Both the position numbers and the translations under genes were made by a program. From Deinococcus arcticus (lineage in GTDB: Bacteria; Deinococcota; Deinococci; Deinococcales; Deinococcaceae), in the NCBI RefSeq assembly GCF_003028415.1, contig NZ_PYSV01000016.1, positions 33,739 through 97,738 of the forward strand: a stretch of DNA of 64,000 bases. Direction: 5' to 3'. Of the stretch, positions 1 through 11,433 are shown piece by piece. Below the pieces are notes generated by a model. That model was not told the origin of the DNA, searched no databases, and saw only the letters and a program-made list of their open reading frames with translations. Positions within the stretch are counted from its first letter, which is position 1. Each line of letters begins with the position of its first letter.

Positions 1-2117
1 TCGCGGTGGGCTTCCAGGCTGCGGGCCTGCGCGCCCAGTTCGGCGGCGCGGCGCTCGGTCTGGCTTTCCTCCTGCGCGGCGCGTTCCCGCGCGGCCAGCA
101 GGGCGTCGTGCGCAGCGGCGCCTCCGGCCAGCGCCGCTTCCAGCTTCTTCAGCTCGGCGCCCAGGTGGGTGCTCTGGCGGTCGGCGTCGTCCAGCTCGGC
201 GTCCAGTTCCTGAAACCGGCGCTGGTCCGAGAGCACGCCCGCGCCCGTGTCGCGCGCGCGGCCCCCGGTGATCGCGCCGCCGGGCGCCACCAGTTCGCCG
301 TCCAGGGTGACCAGCCGGGGGCGGCTGCTGTACGTGCGGGCCATACGGTTGGCGGCGCGCAGGTCCCGCACCACCAGGGTGTCGGCCAGCATGGCCTCGC
401 TCACCAGCGGGGGGTCGCTGGGGCACAGGTCGGCCAGGTTGCCCACCACGCCGTTCTCGCGCATCAGGGCCGCGTCGCGGCGTGGCCGGGCGCGAATCAG
501 GTCCAGCGGCAGAAAGGTGGCGCGGCCCCCCACCCGCTTCAGTTCGTCAATGATCTCACGGGCGTCCTCGGCGCGCTGCACCACCACCTGCTCCAGCCGC
601 CGGCCCAGCGCGGCCCCCAGCGCGGTCTCGTACTCGGCGGGCACGCTCAAGAGGTCTGCCACCGAGCCCACGATGCCCGGGTGGTCCAGCCGCAGGGCGT
701 TGCGGGCGCCCTCGCCGTAGCGGGCGTAGGAATTCAGGGTCTGTTCCAGCCGCTCGCGCTCGCGGCGCAGCGGCGCCACACTGGCGTTCACCCGCGCCAG
801 TTCGGCCCGCAGGTGCCGCTCATGGTTCAGGGCCGCCTCGCGCTCGGTGTGCAGGGTGCGGTAGGCGGCCTCGGCCTGCTCGCGGGCGTCCCGGGCGGTG
901 TCCAGGCGTTCCTGGGCGGCGTGCAGGGCGTCCAGGGTGGTGTCCAGGTTGCCCTGGGCGCGTTCCAGTTCGGCGCGCAGGGTCTCGCGGCCCCCCGCCT
1001 CACGGGCCTGGGCCTCGGCGGCGCGGGCAGCCAGCGTGCGCGCGCGCGACAGTTCGGCGTCCAGGCGGCGGGCCTGGGCCTCGGCAGTTTCGGCCGCGCT
1101 GCGGGCGCCCTGCAGCGCGGCGTCCAGGGCCGGCAGGTCGGGGGCGGGTACCTCGGGGGGGCTCCTGGGCAGCGCGTCCAGTTCGGCCCGCAGGGCGGCG
1201 CGCTCGCCCAGCAGGTGGTCGCGGTAGCGCCCGGCCTGCGCGGCGGCGTCGCGGGCGGCGCGCAGGGTCTCCAGGGCCCCCGCGTAGGCGTCGCGGCGGG
1301 CGCGGGCGCCCTGGGCGGCCTCGCGGGCCTGTTCCACGGCGGCGGCGGCGGCCTGCACCTCGGCGCCCAGGGCGGCGCTGCGGGCCTCCAGCTCGGCGCC
1401 CTCGGCGCGGGCAGCGGCAATCTCGCGGGCGTGCGCGGCCTGCCGCTCGCGGCGCAGGGCGTCTTCCAGGGTCAGCACGCGCAGGCTCAGGGTGCGCCAG
1501 TCGCGGGCCTCCTGGGCCGCGCGGGCCAGGCGGGCCAGCGCCGCCTCGCGCTCGCCCAGCACCAGCCGCAGCGCGCCCAGGTGGGTGTCGGCCTCGCGCA
1601 GCCGCGCCTCGGTTTCCTGCCGCGCCGACACCGCGCGTGACAGCCCGGCGGCCTCCTGCACGTGGCCTAGCAGTGTCTTGCCCTCGGCCTGCACCACCCC
1701 GCTCACCTCGCCCTGCCCGATCACCGCCAGCCCGCCGGGCCCCAGGCCGGTGCCGCGCAGGGCGCCCTGCACGTCGCGCACGCGCACGGGGCGGCCATTC
1801 AGATCCTGCTCGGCCGCGCCGTCACGGTAGATGCGCCGGGCCAGATTCACCCGGCCTTCCGGGGTATGCAGTTCCAGCTGCACCTCGGCCAGCCCCAGCG
1901 GGGCCTTGCCGCCGCTGCCATGAAAAATCAGTTCCGAGGCCCGCCCGGCGCGCAGTTCACGCGCGCGCGCCTGGTGGGTGGCCCAGCGAATGGCCTCCAC
2001 GACATTGCTCTTGCCGCTGCCATTGGGCCCGATGACCGCACTGACACCGGGCCCGAATTCCAGCCGGGTCCGGTCCGCAAAACTTTTGAAGCCCTGGAGG
2101 GTAATGCTGCGCAGCAT
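1..2117 (-). CDS. smc: Chromosome segregation ATPase SMC (N-terminal part, cut by window edge)
   Basis: SMC organises and compacts the chromosome as a dimeric ATP-driven coiled-coil clamp. The open frame reads off the left edge, so only the first 705 codons are visible. It begins [16 protein letters not shown] and has the Walker A motif GPNGSGKSN at about residues 30-38. A long Ala/Arg/Glu-rich coiled-coil arm follows (about 160-460). The hinge lies at about 470-620, with [20 protein letters not shown] and APGGAITGG, and the return arm starts after it. The C-terminal head with signature motif and Walker B lies outside the window. The ATG at 2117 fits the family N-terminus. Two long antisense frames here are codon-bias shadows. 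Confidence 0.95.
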   Translation of the reverse strand, partial: MLRSITLQGFKSFADRTRLEFGPGVSAVIGPNGSGKSNVVEAIRWATHQARARELRAGRASELIFHGSGGKAPLGLAEVQLELHTPEGRVNLARRIYRDGAAEQDLNGRPVRVRDVQGALRGTGLGPGGLAVIGQGEVSGVVQAEGKTLLGHVQEAAGLSRAVSARQETEARLREADTHLGALRLVLGEREAALARLARAAQEARDWRTLSLRVLTLEDALRRERQAAHAREIAAARAEGAELEARSAALGAEVQAAAAAVEQAREAAQGARARRDAYAGALETLRAARDAAAQAGRYRDHLLGERAALRAELDALPRSPPEVPAPDLPALDAALQGARSAAETAEAQARRLDAELSRARTLAARAAEAQAREAGGRETLRAELERAQGNLDTTLDALHAAQERLDTARDAREQAEAAYRTLHTEREAALNHERHLRAELARVNASVAPLRRERERLEQTLNSYARYGEGARNALRLDHPGIVGSVADLLSVPAEYETALGAALGRRLEQVVVQRAEDAREIIDELKRVGGRATFLPLDLIRARPRRDAALMRENGVVGNLADLCPSDPPLVSEAMLADTLVVRDLRAANRMARTYSSRPRLVTLDGELVAPGGAITGGRARDTGAGVLSDQRRFQELDAELDDADRQSTHLGAELKKLEAALAGGAAAHDALLAARERAAQEESQTERRAAELGAQARSLEAHR

Positions 2118-2257
2118 AGGCAAGTCAAAGGGTCTAAGAGTCTAGAAAAACAACAGAAGAGAGAAAACAGAAGAGAGTGAGCCTGCACCCAGGACCCGCA
2201 CCCTGAGCCCCTTCGACGCTCTGACCCTTGGCCAGCTCCTCACTGGTCCGCACAGTC

Positions 2258-2805
2258 TTACTCGTCCGCACAGTCCCCCCGCGTGTAGGGCTCGCGCAGG
2301 TCCATGTGGCCCAGGGTCTCGACGGTCTGACCGCCCAGCAGGAAGGTCACGTCCTGGCCCCGGGCGTCCAGCAGGGTGCGCGTGAGGGTGCACAGCAGCA
2401 TGCGCTCGCCACTCGTGCCGTAGCGCAGCCGGGCGTAGGCTTCAGGCAGGTCCACGAAGAAGTGCTGGCCGCGCAGATACACCTTGGGCGCCGCGCCGCC
2501 CGCAGGCACCAGCCCCAGCAGGCCCTTGTCAAAAGGCCCCTGGGCCCACACATTCACGGCAGCCTGGGCCACGGCGCGCGGGTTGGTCTGGACCACCTGA
2601 ATGGTGCGGGTTTCTGGTTTCAGGCGCTGCACCTGGGGGTCGGTGAAATACACCTTGACCTTCAGGGCCTGGCGCTCTTCCAGGTCCGGCTTGGGGGGCG
2701 TGGGCGTGGGCGGGGTGCGCTGCACCGCCTGCACGGCCAGCACCGAACAGACAAACAGGGCGGCGGCCACCACATTGAACAGCGAGAACAGCTTGCGCAG
2801 CAGGA

Positions 2806-2809
<4 letters not shown>
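2258..2809 (-). CDS. GerMN-domain membrane-anchored protein
   Basis: A 183-residue protein with one N-terminal hydrophobic segment (about residues 8-28, FNVVAAALFVCSVLAV), a Pro-rich linker (TPPTPTPPKP) and a C-terminal domain resembling GerMN (about 48-175: LKVKVYFTDP, VNVWAQGPFDKGLLGLVP, FFVDLPEAYA, RTLLDARGQDVTFLLGGQ). GerMN domains occur in envelope proteins of sporulating and non-sporulating bacteria, often beside cell-wall amidases. The start ATG overlaps the stop of the upstream amidase-like gene by four bases (ATGA), so the two are translationally coupled. An envelope or peptidoglycan role is inferred from that coupling. Confidence 0.8.
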
Positions 2810-4622
<1,813 letters not shown>

Positions 4623-4627
4623 TCTAG

Positions 4628-4703
4628 CAAGGGGGGTGTGGGCCGTGGGCTGTAGGGCGTGGGACACATCTTGCCCCCCCCACAACCGACGACCCACCTC
4701 CCA
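4628..4703. repeat. Imperfect palindromic intergenic repeat, family C copy 1
   Basis: The spacer between the SDR gene and smpB holds a G-rich arm (GTGGGCCGTGGGCTGTAGGG) and a C-rich arm (CCACAACCGACGACCCACC) that pair imperfectly. A related, diverged element in the opposite orientation lies at 15241-15345. It may act as a terminator for the converging or adjacent transcripts. Confidence 0.5.
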
Positions 4704-5417
4704 CTACCCCTTCCTCGGCCGGCTGGGCCGCACCTCCACGCGGCTGGGCAGGGTGCGCGCGGGCATGCGCAGCAGGTCCACCGTCAGCTGCGCGAGGTCC
4801 TCGGGCTGAATCTTCCAGGCGTCCTGTTCGCCGGGGGTATGGCCGCCAAAGTGCGTGGCCACGCTGCCGGGCATGATCTGGGTCACCTTGATGCCCCGGT
4901 CACGCAGGTCCAGCATCAGCACCTCGGACAGGCCGTTCAGGCCGAATTTGCTGGCGTTGTAGGCCGCGCCGCCTGCAAAGGGGTTCTTGCCCGCGAGACT
5001 GGAGAGGGTGAAGATGTACCCGCCGCGCTGCGACAGCGCCGGAATGGCCGCCTTGACGGTGTAAAAGGCGCCGCTGAGATTGGTGTCTATCACGTCCTGC
5101 CACTGCTCGATGCTCAGGTCAGCCACTGAAGCAAAGTGGCCCACGCCCGCATTCACGAACAAGACGTCCAGGCCACCGAACGCCGCCACATGGGCGTCCA
5201 CGGCGGCCTGCACGGCCTGCGGGTCTTTCACGTCGCAGGCCACCCCCCGGGCCTGGGCTCCCAGTTCCGCCGCCACCCCTTCAATCTCGGGCTGGTGGCG
5301 GCTGGTGATCGTCACGCTGTAGCCCTCTCCCACCAGCGCCTGGGCCACGGCCCGCCCAATGCCCTTGCTGGCCCCGGTGATAAAGGCGCTCTTGCCACGT
5401 TGCGTGTGGGTGGTCAT
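4704..5417 (-). CDS. SDR-family NAD(P)-dependent oxidoreductase
   Basis: A classical short-chain dehydrogenase of 237 residues. The Rossmann nucleotide-binding motif GASKGIG lies near residue 15, the NAG motif (VNAGVGHF) near 85, and the catalytic Ser in TLSSLAG near 138. The catalytic YNASK pair lies near 151 and the downstream PGSVATHF loop near 183. Such enzymes oxidise or reduce alcohols and ketones, and the substrate cannot be told from sequence. The ATG at 5417 is preceded by TACCGT six bases upstream, which fits a leaderless transcript. Confidence 0.93.
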   Translation of the reverse strand: MTTHTQRGKSAFITGASKGIGRAVAQALVGEGYSVTITSRHQPEIEGVAAELGAQARGVACDVKDPQAVQAAVDAHVAAFGGLDVLFVNAGVGHFASVADLSIEQWQDVIDTNLSGAFYTVKAAIPALSQRGGYIFTLSSLAGKNPFAGGAAYNASKFGLNGLSEVLMLDLRDRGIKVTQIMPGSVATHFGGHTPGEQDAWKIQPEDLAQLTVDLLRMPARTLPSRVEVRPSRPRKG

Positions 5418-5423
5418 GGGCGG

Positions 5424-5429
5424 ACGGTA
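5424..5429 (-). promoter_or_regulatory. Leaderless -10 box of the SDR gene
   Basis: TACCGT on the minus strand, six bases before the ATG at 5417. Confidence 0.55.
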
Positions 5430-5483
5430 ACATGCCGGGGCCCGGTCGCAGTGTGGGAGCGCGTGCAGACACCGGCCCCCGCC

Positions 5484-5945
5484 TCAGGGCAGGCGCGCGG
5501 CCAGCTGGTCGTACAGGTAGTTCACGAACTCGGCCTGGTGGCGCAGCAGCACGGAGATGCCAAAAGTCTCGCTGAGCACCATGGTCTGGCCCTCGGGCAG
5601 GCGGAATTCCAGCCGGGCGCCCAGCTTGGCCCACGGCAGCAGGGCCCGGGGCGCCACGAACACCGGGCGCACCTCAATGGCCCCGGGCGTGCTCGCCTTC
5701 TCGGTGACCGTGGCCTTTGGGTACCGGCGCTTGATCGCCCCGGCGCTGTCGCGCTTCATGGCCGCCAGGATGCTGGCGCGCTGCTCGGCGCTCACGAGGT
5801 TGGGGTTCCCCTCGATTTTCGGGTCCAGGATGACGTAGGTGGCCGCCGACAGGCGCGGGGCGGTCCAGCTGGCGGGCGTCTGGGCGGCCGCCAGGGGCAG
5901 GGTCAGAACAGAGGCGGCCAGGGCCGTGGACAGCAGGCGGTTCAT
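5484..5945 (-). CDS. Secreted protein of unknown function
   Basis: A 153-residue protein with a clear signal peptide MNRLLSTALAASVLTLPLAA, predicted cleaved after AAAQ. The mature part is soluble-looking, mixed alpha/beta (SAATYVILDPKIEGNPNLVS, EQRASILAAMKRDSAGAIKR), and ends LYDQLAARLP. I do not recognise the family. I chose the ATG at 5945 because it begins the signal peptide; the longer in-frame extension upstream has no signal-like or domain content. The gene stands alone between the SDR gene and mazG, which it diverges from. Confidence 0.75.
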   Translation of the reverse strand: MNRLLSTALAASVLTLPLAAAQTPASWTAPRLSAATYVILDPKIEGNPNLVSAEQRASILAAMKRDSAGAIKRRYPKATVTEKASTPGAIEVRPVFVAPRALLPWAKLGARLEFRLPEGQTMVLSETFGISVLLRHQAEFVNYLYDQLAARLP

Positions 5946-6053
5946 GCGGGCCAGTGCATCACACCCAAGCTGACGCGGCGTGAGGGGGCGCTGAGGGGAG
6001 GGGGGCGCGGCCACCCTGCCCACCGGGGCCCCCAGGCCGTCCCAGTGGGCCGC

Positions 6054-6059
6054 TACAGT
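6054..6059 (+). promoter_or_regulatory. Leaderless -10 box of mazG
   Basis: TACAGT six bases upstream of the mazG ATG at 6066. There is no Shine-Dalgarno sequence between the box and the start codon. Confidence 0.65.
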
Positions 6060-6065
6060 AGGGCC

Positions 6066-6740
6066 ATGCAGGACTTACTGACCATCATGCGCCGCCTGCG
6101 TGGGCCCGGCGGCTGCCCCTGGGACCAGGAGCAGACCCACGAATCCCTGCGGCCCTACCTGCTGGAAGAGGCGGCCGAGGCCGCCGACGCCGCCGCCGGG
6201 GGCGGCGGCCCAGACCTGGCCGATGAACTGGGAGACGTGCTGCTGCAGGTGGCCTTTCACAGCGTCATTGGCGAGGAAGCCGGCACCTTCTCGTACGCCG
6301 ACGTGGAACGCAGCATCGTGGACAAGCTGGTGCGCCGCCACCCCCATGTTTTTGCAGATACGGCGGTGGACAGCAGCGCCGAGGTGGTCGCCAACTGGCA
6401 GGCGATCAAGGCGGCCGAGCGCGGCGGGCGGCCCCGAACAGCCCTGGAGCGTGTGCCGGCGGGCCTGGGCGCCCTGAGCCGCGAGGCCCAGACGCAGAAC
6501 CTGAGCGCGCAGAAGCTGGCTGAACAGTCCAGGGGCGACGCGGGCGCGCAGCAGGTCCAGGCCCTGACGGTGCTGCAGGGCGCGGCCCCCACCCCCGAGG
6601 GCGTGGCCGCCGTGCTGAGCGCGGTGGTGGCCTGGGCGCGCGCGGCCGGCGTGGACCCCGAACTGGCCCTGCGCGACCACACCACGGCGGCGCTGCGGGC
6701 GCTGGACCCCGCTCCCCAGACCCCCAGCGCCGCGCCATGA
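6066..6740 (+). CDS. mazG: Nucleoside triphosphate pyrophosphohydrolase MazG
   Basis: MazG hydrolyses (d)NTPs to NMP and pyrophosphate, removing non-canonical nucleotides. The 224-residue protein opens with the conserved [20 protein letters not shown] segment. It carries the metal-binding helices [11 protein letters not shown] (about 36-46) and [13 protein letters not shown] (about 58-70), and later [12 protein letters not shown] and [10 protein letters not shown]. It is somewhat shorter than the two-domain E. coli protein (263), the second domain being reduced. The start is set by the leaderless TACAGT box. The gene overlaps the downstream Nudix gene by four bases, giving a two-gene nucleotide-housecleaning operon. 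Confidence 0.94.
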   Translation: MQDLLTIMRRLRGPGGCPWDQEQTHESLRPYLLEEAAEAADAAAGGGGPDLADELGDVLLQVAFHSVIGEEAGTFSYADVERSIVDKLVRRHPHVFADTAVDSSAEVVANWQAIKAAERGGRPRTALERVPAGLGALSREAQTQNLSAQKLAEQSRGDAGAQQVQALTVLQGAAPTPEGVAAVLSAVVAWARAAGVDPELALRDHTTAALRALDPAPQTPSAAP

Positions 6741-7312
6741 CCGACCCCCTGGACCGGGCAGCGGATGATCCCTGGGCCGTCTGGCTGGGCACGCGCGAGC
6801 GCCGACCGCTGCACCTGCCCGAGTACCGCCGCGCGGCCGTGCTGGTGGGCCTGACCCGCGAAGCCAGCCCGCGTGTACTGCTGACCGTCCGCTCGGCCGA
6901 CCTGCCCACCCACCGGGGCCAGATCAGCTTTCCCGGGGGCAGCCTGGAACCGGGCGAAGATCCCGTGAGCGGCGCCCTGCGCGAGGCCCACGAGGAGGTG
7001 GGCCTGGACCCGGCGGCCGTGGCCGTGCTGGGCGAACTGGACGATGTCTTTACGCCCATCGGCTTTCATGTCACGCCCGTGCTGGCCCGCCTGGGCGCGC
7101 AGCCCGCTCTGACCCTCAGCTCTGAAGTGGCCCAGCTTCTCCTGCCCACCCTGGCCGAGCTGCGCACCCTGCCAGTCACCACCGAAACGCGCACCCTCCC
7201 GGACGGCACCCGGGTGCCCCTTTACCGCTACCCCTGGCAGGGCCACGACATCTGGGGCATGACGGCGCGGATTCTGCACGACCTGCTGACCCAGGGGCCG
7301 GGGGGCCCGTAG
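6737..7312 (+). CDS. Nudix hydrolase, CoA-pyrophosphatase type
   Basis: A 191-residue Nudix protein. The Nudix box runs from [14 protein letters not shown] to [11 protein letters not shown] (about residues 73-97). Directly before it is [13 protein letters not shown], the signature of the NudL/NUDT7/8 CoA-diphosphatase subfamily, which cleaves CoA and its thioesters to phosphopantetheine and 3',5'-ADP. Specificity is inferred from that motif. It is translationally coupled to mazG (ATGA overlap). A hairpin terminator follows at 7371-7405. Confidence 0.9.
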   Translation: MTDPLDRAADDPWAVWLGTRERRPLHLPEYRRAAVLVGLTREASPRVLLTVRSADLPTHRGQISFPGGSLEPGEDPVSGALREAHEEVGLDPAAVAVLGELDDVFTPIGFHVTPVLARLGAQPALTLSSEVAQLLLPTLAELRTLPVTTETRTLPDGTRVPLYRYPWQGHDIWGMTARILHDLLTQGPGGP

Positions 7313-7370
7313 CAGAAAGCGGAGGGCCAGAGGCAGCTGGCTCAACCAGCCCAGCCATCTGCCATGTCCA

Positions 7371-7405
7371 AAAAAACCCCCACCACAACGGGCGGGGGTG
7401 CTTTT
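7371..7405. terminator. Bidirectional intrinsic terminator
   Basis: An A-run, then ACCCCCACC pairing with GGCGGGGGT, then CTTTT. It lies between the convergent Nudix gene and PEGA-protein gene and can serve both strands. Confidence 0.8.
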
Positions 7406-7416
7406 GCGGCTGAAGA

Positions 7417-8442
7417 TCAGCGGGTGGGGGTAATGGTGATCTGACCGTTCTGGGTCACGTTGTAGGTGTTGGTGAAGGTGCGGTAGCCGGAAGCCACCAC
7501 CACGATCTCATGGGCACCACGCGACAGGCGCAGGTTCAGCACGCCGTTGCGGATCACGCCCACCTCGTCACCGTCCACGAACACTCGGGCGCCGTTCACC
7601 GGGCTGCGCAGGGTCACCGTGTACTGGCCCTGCACCGGGGCCGGCGCGGGGGTCACGGCCTGGGCGAACTCCACGTTCAGGTTGGTGGTGCTGCCCGCAC
7701 GAATGGCGATGGTGGTGGTGTAGTCGCGGTACCCGGGGGCCTGCACGCGGACCGGGAAGGTGCCGGCGCGCAGGTTGCTGTAGGTGACGTTGGCGCCGCC
7801 CAGTCGCTGGCCGTTGAGGATCACGGTCGCATTGTTGACGTTGGTGCCCACGAACAGGCTGCCGGTGCTCACGGGGTTGCGCGCTGCCACGGTGTAGAAG
7901 GCGGTGTCACTCACCCAGCTGTTCTGGGGCAGGGGGTTGACCACAATGCTCAGGGCCTGGGCCAGGCCAGCCTGGCTCTTGGCATTTACAGTGGCAAACT
8001 GGTCCTGCGCGTTCTTGAAGGAGCTGATGTCATCCAGGTCCAGCTCGGTCAGGCTGGCCAGGGCCAGCACCTTGTTCTGGCCAATGGGACCAGCGACCGT
8101 GTACGTGAACTTGTCATCGGGGGCGGGGAACACCTTCGTGGTGTTGGCCTTGACGAAGTTATTTTCCGAGAGGCGGTTGGGCAGAATCTGGTCCACCGTG
8201 CCGTCGGGGTTCACGTTGAACAGGTACACGTAGGCGTCACGGTTCGCGCTCGTGCTGATGGAGATTTTGTCACCCACTCGGTAGGCGGGGTTCTGGTTGC
8301 CGCTGGTGTCCTTGTCCACGCGCACACTCACCGACAGGTCGGGCTGGGTGGGGTTCACGATAATGCTCTGGGCACTGATCTTGGGGGCCGCAGCGGCCGT
8401 GCTGATCAGCATGGCAGCGGGAATCAGAAAAAGCTTCTTCAT
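7417..8442 (-). CDS. Secreted DUF4384/PEGA-domain surface protein
   Basis: A 341-residue exported protein with signal peptide [19 protein letters not shown]. Residues about 25-130 resemble DUF4384 ([38 protein letters not shown]). Two PEGA-like beta modules follow: about 195-255 ([31 protein letters not shown]) and about 270-335 ([25 protein letters not shown]). These modules typically present ligands or anchor proteins at the cell surface. The ATG at 8442 has a good GGAGG ribosome-binding site. A terminator follows at 7371-7405. Confidence 0.88.
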   Translation of the reverse strand: MKKLFLIPAAMLISTAAAAPKISAQSIIVNPTQPDLSVSVRVDKDTSGNQNPAYRVGDKISISTSANRDAYVYLFNVNPDGTVDQILPNRLSENNFVKANTTKVFPAPDDKFTYTVAGPIGQNKVLALASLTELDLDDISSFKNAQDQFATVNAKSQAGLAQALSIVVNPLPQNSWVSDTAFYTVAARNPVSTGSLFVGTNVNNATVILNGQRLGGANVTYSNLRAGTFPVRVQAPGYRDYTTTIAIRAGSTTNLNVEFAQAVTPAPAPVQGQYTVTLRSPVNGARVFVDGDEVGVIRNGVLNLRLSRGAHEIVVVASGYRTFTNTYNVTQNGQITITPTR

Positions 8443-8644
8443 GTCGTACCTCCGCGACATAGCCTACGGGCGGCAAGATGACGCACCGTGAGCGGCCTGG
8501 GAGGCTTTGTTAATGGTGCTTCAGGTCACCGTCAGGCAGGTGATGCGCGCCTGACAGCGCCCGCCAGCACGAAGAGAATGGCTGTCTGGCATAGGTAAGC
8601 ACCAGCGGCGTACAAAGGCCAGAGACGACCCCGCCCGGCCTGAT

Positions 8645-8823
8645 TCTGGCGGGCTTCCGTCCATTTCTGGAACAGCCGGGAGAAGGGGGATGTGCCCCGC
8701 CTTCGGCTGGGGGCGGTCCAATGCCCGGACATCCGTCTCTTTTTCTGCTCTGCTCCGCCGCGCTGCGAGTTCCTCCGGTCGGAAAAACTCCCTCATGGGT
8801 GACGGCATTGTTCGGAACTCGGA
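8645..8823 (-). repeat. Dispersed palindromic repeat, family A copy 1
   Basis: Matches the reverse complement of the elements at 38171-38307 and 44312-44470 through CTTCCGTCCATTTC, a CCGGGAGAAGGG block, CCCCGCCTTCGGC, CCTCCGGTCGGAAAAA and a central decayed hairpin (TCCCTCATGGGTGACGG). It abuts the stop codon of the permease gene. No gene is supported in 8443-8823. Confidence 0.7.
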
Positions 8824-9996
8824 TCAGCGCAGAATGCGCGCCGGTTCCACGGCCGCTGCCCGGCGCGCGGGAATCAGGGCGGCCAGCAGGGTGGTCACCA
8901 GCCCAATGGCGTTGACCCCCAGCACATCCGTCAGGCGCACCTCCACAGGCAGCGTGGTGATGAAATACAGATCGCCCGGCAGGCTGAAGGGTCGCACTGT
9001 GAAATACGCACTGATCCCCAGGCCCAGCAGGTTGCCCAGCAGCAGCCCGCCCAGCCCCAGCGCCAGCCCCTCCAGCAAAAAGATGCGGGTGATCAGCGAC
9101 CGGGTGGCCCCAATGGCGCGCAGAATGGCGATTTCCTGCGTTTTTTCGAACACCGCCAGGGTCAGCACATTGGCAATGCCAAAGGCCGCCACCACCACAA
9201 TCAGCAGCACCACGAAGGCAATCACGCGCTTTTGCAGGGCCAGCTGGTCCAGCAGTGTGCCGTACAGGCTCTGCCAGGGCAGCGGCGAGTAGGCGCGGGC
9301 GCGGGTCAGGTCGTCGCCCACGGCCGGAGCCTGAGCCGGGTCGTGCAGGCGCAGCTGGTAACCGGTGACCGCCCGGGTGCCCTGCAGGGTTTGCAGGGTC
9401 CGCAGGGAAGTAAACGCGTAGGCGGAATCAATCAGGTAGTTGCCCGTGGAAAACACCCCGCGCACCAGCAGGGTGGTGCGGCGCTGGGTGCTGTTCAGCA
9501 GCCGCACGCGGTCGCCAGTAAAGGCCCCAACGCTGCGGGCCAGCGCCGCGCCCAGCAGTACCTCACCGTCTTTCAGGCTGGCCAGGGCGGCCTGCTGCTC
9601 GGGCGGCAACTCCAGCACCTGCCGGGCGGCGGGCGTCACGCCAAACAGGGTCGTGAAGTCCACGCCCGCCGCCCGACCGGCCGAAGCGGGCCGGGTCAGC
9701 AGGCCCTTGTCGGCCAGAAACGGAGTAAAGGCCCGCACCCGCCGGTCGGCGCGCAGGGCCGCTTCCAGTTCGGTGTCGGGGGGCGATGGGGTCAGGGCCG
9801 TCACGCTCAGGTGTGGACTGGCGCGCAGGGTGGCCTCCACCAGGGCGCGGGTAAAGCCGTTGGTCAGGCTAAGCGCCGCAATCAGCGCCATCACCCCCAC
9901 CGCAATGCCCAGAATGGTCAGGGTGTTCTGGGTGCGGCGGCGGCGCAGGTGCGCGCGGGCCAGCCGCCAGGGCAGGGTGCGCTCAGGCTTGGACAT
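8824..9996 (-). CDS. ABC transporter permease, FtsX/MacB/LolC type
   Basis: A 390-residue permease with the four-helix MacB/FtsX topology. TM1 lies near residues 25-48 (LTILGIAVGVMALIAALSL) and is followed by a large periplasmic domain (about 50-240). Three C-terminal helices follow (VIAFVVLLIVVVAAFGIANV, LLEGLALGLGGLLLGNLLG, NAIGLVTTLLAALIP). The FtsX core EKTQEIAILRAIGATRSLI and the terminal PARRAAAVEPARILR are clear. Such permeases move lipoproteins or peptides, or act mechanically. No cognate ATPase is adjacent, so it is an orphan here. A TATCCT -10 box lies nine bases before the ATG. Confidence 0.92.
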   Translation of the reverse strand: MSKPERTLPWRLARAHLRRRRTQNTLTILGIAVGVMALIAALSLTNGFTRALVEATLRASPHLSVTALTPSPPDTELEAALRADRRVRAFTPFLADKGLLTRPASAGRAAGVDFTTLFGVTPAARQVLELPPEQQAALASLKDGEVLLGAALARSVGAFTGDRVRLLNSTQRRTTLLVRGVFSTGNYLIDSAYAFTSLRTLQTLQGTRAVTGYQLRLHDPAQAPAVGDDLTRARAYSPLPWQSLYGTLLDQLALQKRVIAFVVLLIVVVAAFGIANVLTLAVFEKTQEIAILRAIGATRSLITRIFLLEGLALGLGGLLLGNLLGLGISAYFTVRPFSLPGDLYFITTLPVEVRLTDVLGVNAIGLVTTLLAALIPARRAAAVEPARILR

Positions 9997-10005
9997 GCAC
10001 CGGGG

Positions 10006-10011
10006 AGGATA
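10006..10011 (-). promoter_or_regulatory. -10 box of the FtsX-type permease gene
   Basis: TATCCT on the minus strand, nine bases before the ATG at 9996. No Shine-Dalgarno sequence is visible between them. Confidence 0.5.
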
Positions 10012-10027
10012 GCAGAGGACAAACGAG

Positions 10028-10059
10028 GCCCCGCCCGGCAGCGGCGCGGGCGGGGCCTG
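10028..10059 (-). terminator. GC-rich hairpin after the 3D-domain gene
   Basis: GAGGCCCCGCCCG pairs with CGGGCGGGGCCT across a short loop, directly after the stop of the 3D-domain gene. No T-run follows, so terminator function is inferred. Confidence 0.5.
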
Positions 10060-10073
10060 GCGTGGCGCGGGGC

Positions 10074-10649
10074 CTAGCGAATGGCGGTGATCCGAATCTG
10101 GCGCGCGCCCCAGTTCAGGGCCTCGGTGCGGGTGGGCATCCAGATGTCCACGCTGTTGGTCTTGCGGGCCGCCATGGTGTCTTCCACCACGAACACCCGG
10201 CCACGCAGCATGTTGGTGTAGCGGCCACTCAGGTCCTCAATGATCACGCGGGTGCCGTACGGAAAGATGCGCAGCAGGTCGCGCGACAGGGCCACCACAC
10301 CGGGGCGGGTGCGGGTGCCGGTGGCCGTGATGAACGGCGTGCTGTCGGTCTGGTTGGGCAGGCTGTTGTAGGCCGTAGAGCGGGCCACCACGGAGCGCCC
10401 ACGGATGGGCGTGATCGCCACAGGCTCACTGGGCCGCTGCTCAGTCGGGCGCTGCGCCTGGGCAATGGCAGCGGCGCGGTTCTGGGCGGCCTGCTGGGGA
10501 GCCGCAGGTGCAGCGGGGGCCCGCACGGTCAGGGCGTCACGGACGGCCTCGGTGGCCAGCGAGCCGGCAGGGAGGGCCGGGGTGGCGCCTGCCGTTCCCA
10601 GCAAGACAACAGCAGCAGTGCGAATCCAGGCAAAAGCAAATTGAGACAT
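10074..10649 (-). CDS. Secreted 3D-domain (cell-wall associated) protein
   Basis: A 191-residue exported protein with signal-like N-terminus MSQFAFAWIRTAAVVLLGT and a low-complexity Ala/Pro/Gln linker (about 40-90). The C-terminal 3D domain (about 95-190) shows STAYNSLPNQTDSTPFITATG, then GVVALSRDLLRIFPYGTRV and VVEDTMAARKTNSVDIWMP, with the characteristic Asp residues. 3D domains share the double-psi barrel of lytic transglycosylases (MltA, Rpf-like), so a peptidoglycan role is likely. The ATG at 10649 follows a GCAGGAG ribosome-binding site. Confidence 0.88.
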   Translation of the reverse strand: MSQFAFAWIRTAAVVLLGTAGATPALPAGSLATEAVRDALTVRAPAAPAAPQQAAQNRAAAIAQAQRPTEQRPSEPVAITPIRGRSVVARSTAYNSLPNQTDSTPFITATGTRTRPGVVALSRDLLRIFPYGTRVIIEDLSGRYTNMLRGRVFVVEDTMAARKTNSVDIWMPTRTEALNWGARQIRITAIR

Positions 10650-10870
10650 GAAATCTCCTGCAGGCGCCGCGCCAGAGCGCGCGCCCGTTGAGGGGTAAGA
10701 AAATGGGACCTTCGGGTTGAGGGCAGATGAAGCCGCCCCCTGTTCGTGCATGAGCGTAATGGGCCTGAATGGCAGTTTTCTAAGAAAAGGTGATTTCTGT
10801 ACTCATCTCTGCGCAAGAGGATCGAGGCAGAGAGTTCAAAACAATCAGGTTTTTTACTCTACGACAGCTT

Positions 10871-10921
10871 TCTCATCATGAGATAAGTTCTAATCGTCTC
10901 ATTTAGTTTCTCATGGTGAGA
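10871..10921. promoter_or_regulatory. Paired palindromic operator candidates
   Basis: TCTCATCATGAGA at 10871-10883 and TCTCATGGTGAGA at 10909-10921 are near-identical inverted repeats 38 bases apart centre to centre. An extra TCTCAT half-site lies between them at 10897. They sit in the AT-rich core upstream of the 3D-domain gene. The binding protein is unknown. Confidence 0.5.
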
Positions 10922-11138
10922 GTGTGAAGAATGCCGAATATGGGCCCCGCGTCAAGCCCTGTGCCCGGCCAGATGGCCTAGACAGTGGGCCAGCCAACAC
11001 TTCACCGGTGAGGACCAGTGAGAGGCCCCCGAAGCCGCAGTTGACCGGGTGTTCAGATTCTCAGCCTCTCTTAGAATTGACTCATGTTTAGGGGCACCTT
11101 CAGACGGCCAGGCGGGAAGAAAGAGATTCCGTAGCAGA

Positions 11139-11260
11139 TACAGCTTCCAAAAAAGTCGTCACGCATGGCGCAATGGTTTCGACCGAGCAGACTCTAGGCA
11201 GTGCGCAGCCGCGCAGGAAGAGAGACGGATGTCCGGCACTGAACGGCGGTCCGGATGAGG
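11139..11260 (+). repeat. Degenerate family A repeat, copy 2
   Basis: Begins GATACAGCTTCCAAAAAAG, like the ATACGGCTTCCGAAAAA end of intact copies. On the reverse strand it shares CCGGACATCCGTCTCT with copy 1. The central hairpin is decayed. Confidence 0.45.
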
Positions 11261-11433
11261 CACCTGGGCAAACGGGGCCCAATCCACCCAGGCCTCCGGC
11301 GCTGTGGAGCCCGTCGCTGCTCGCCTCAAACGACAACACAGGCACGGCGAGCGGCGTGGAGAGAACCACCCACGCCGCTCGTCATGCCTGCTCTGCTTGC
11401 CTCAGCCTGGGGCCCCTCAGGGCCTCACCCCTC

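Noticed and set aside
6..1640. A 544-codon plus-strand open frame antisense to smc
   Set aside because: It mirrors the GC-rich third positions of smc; the product is Gly/Gln/Ala/Val low complexity with no domain.
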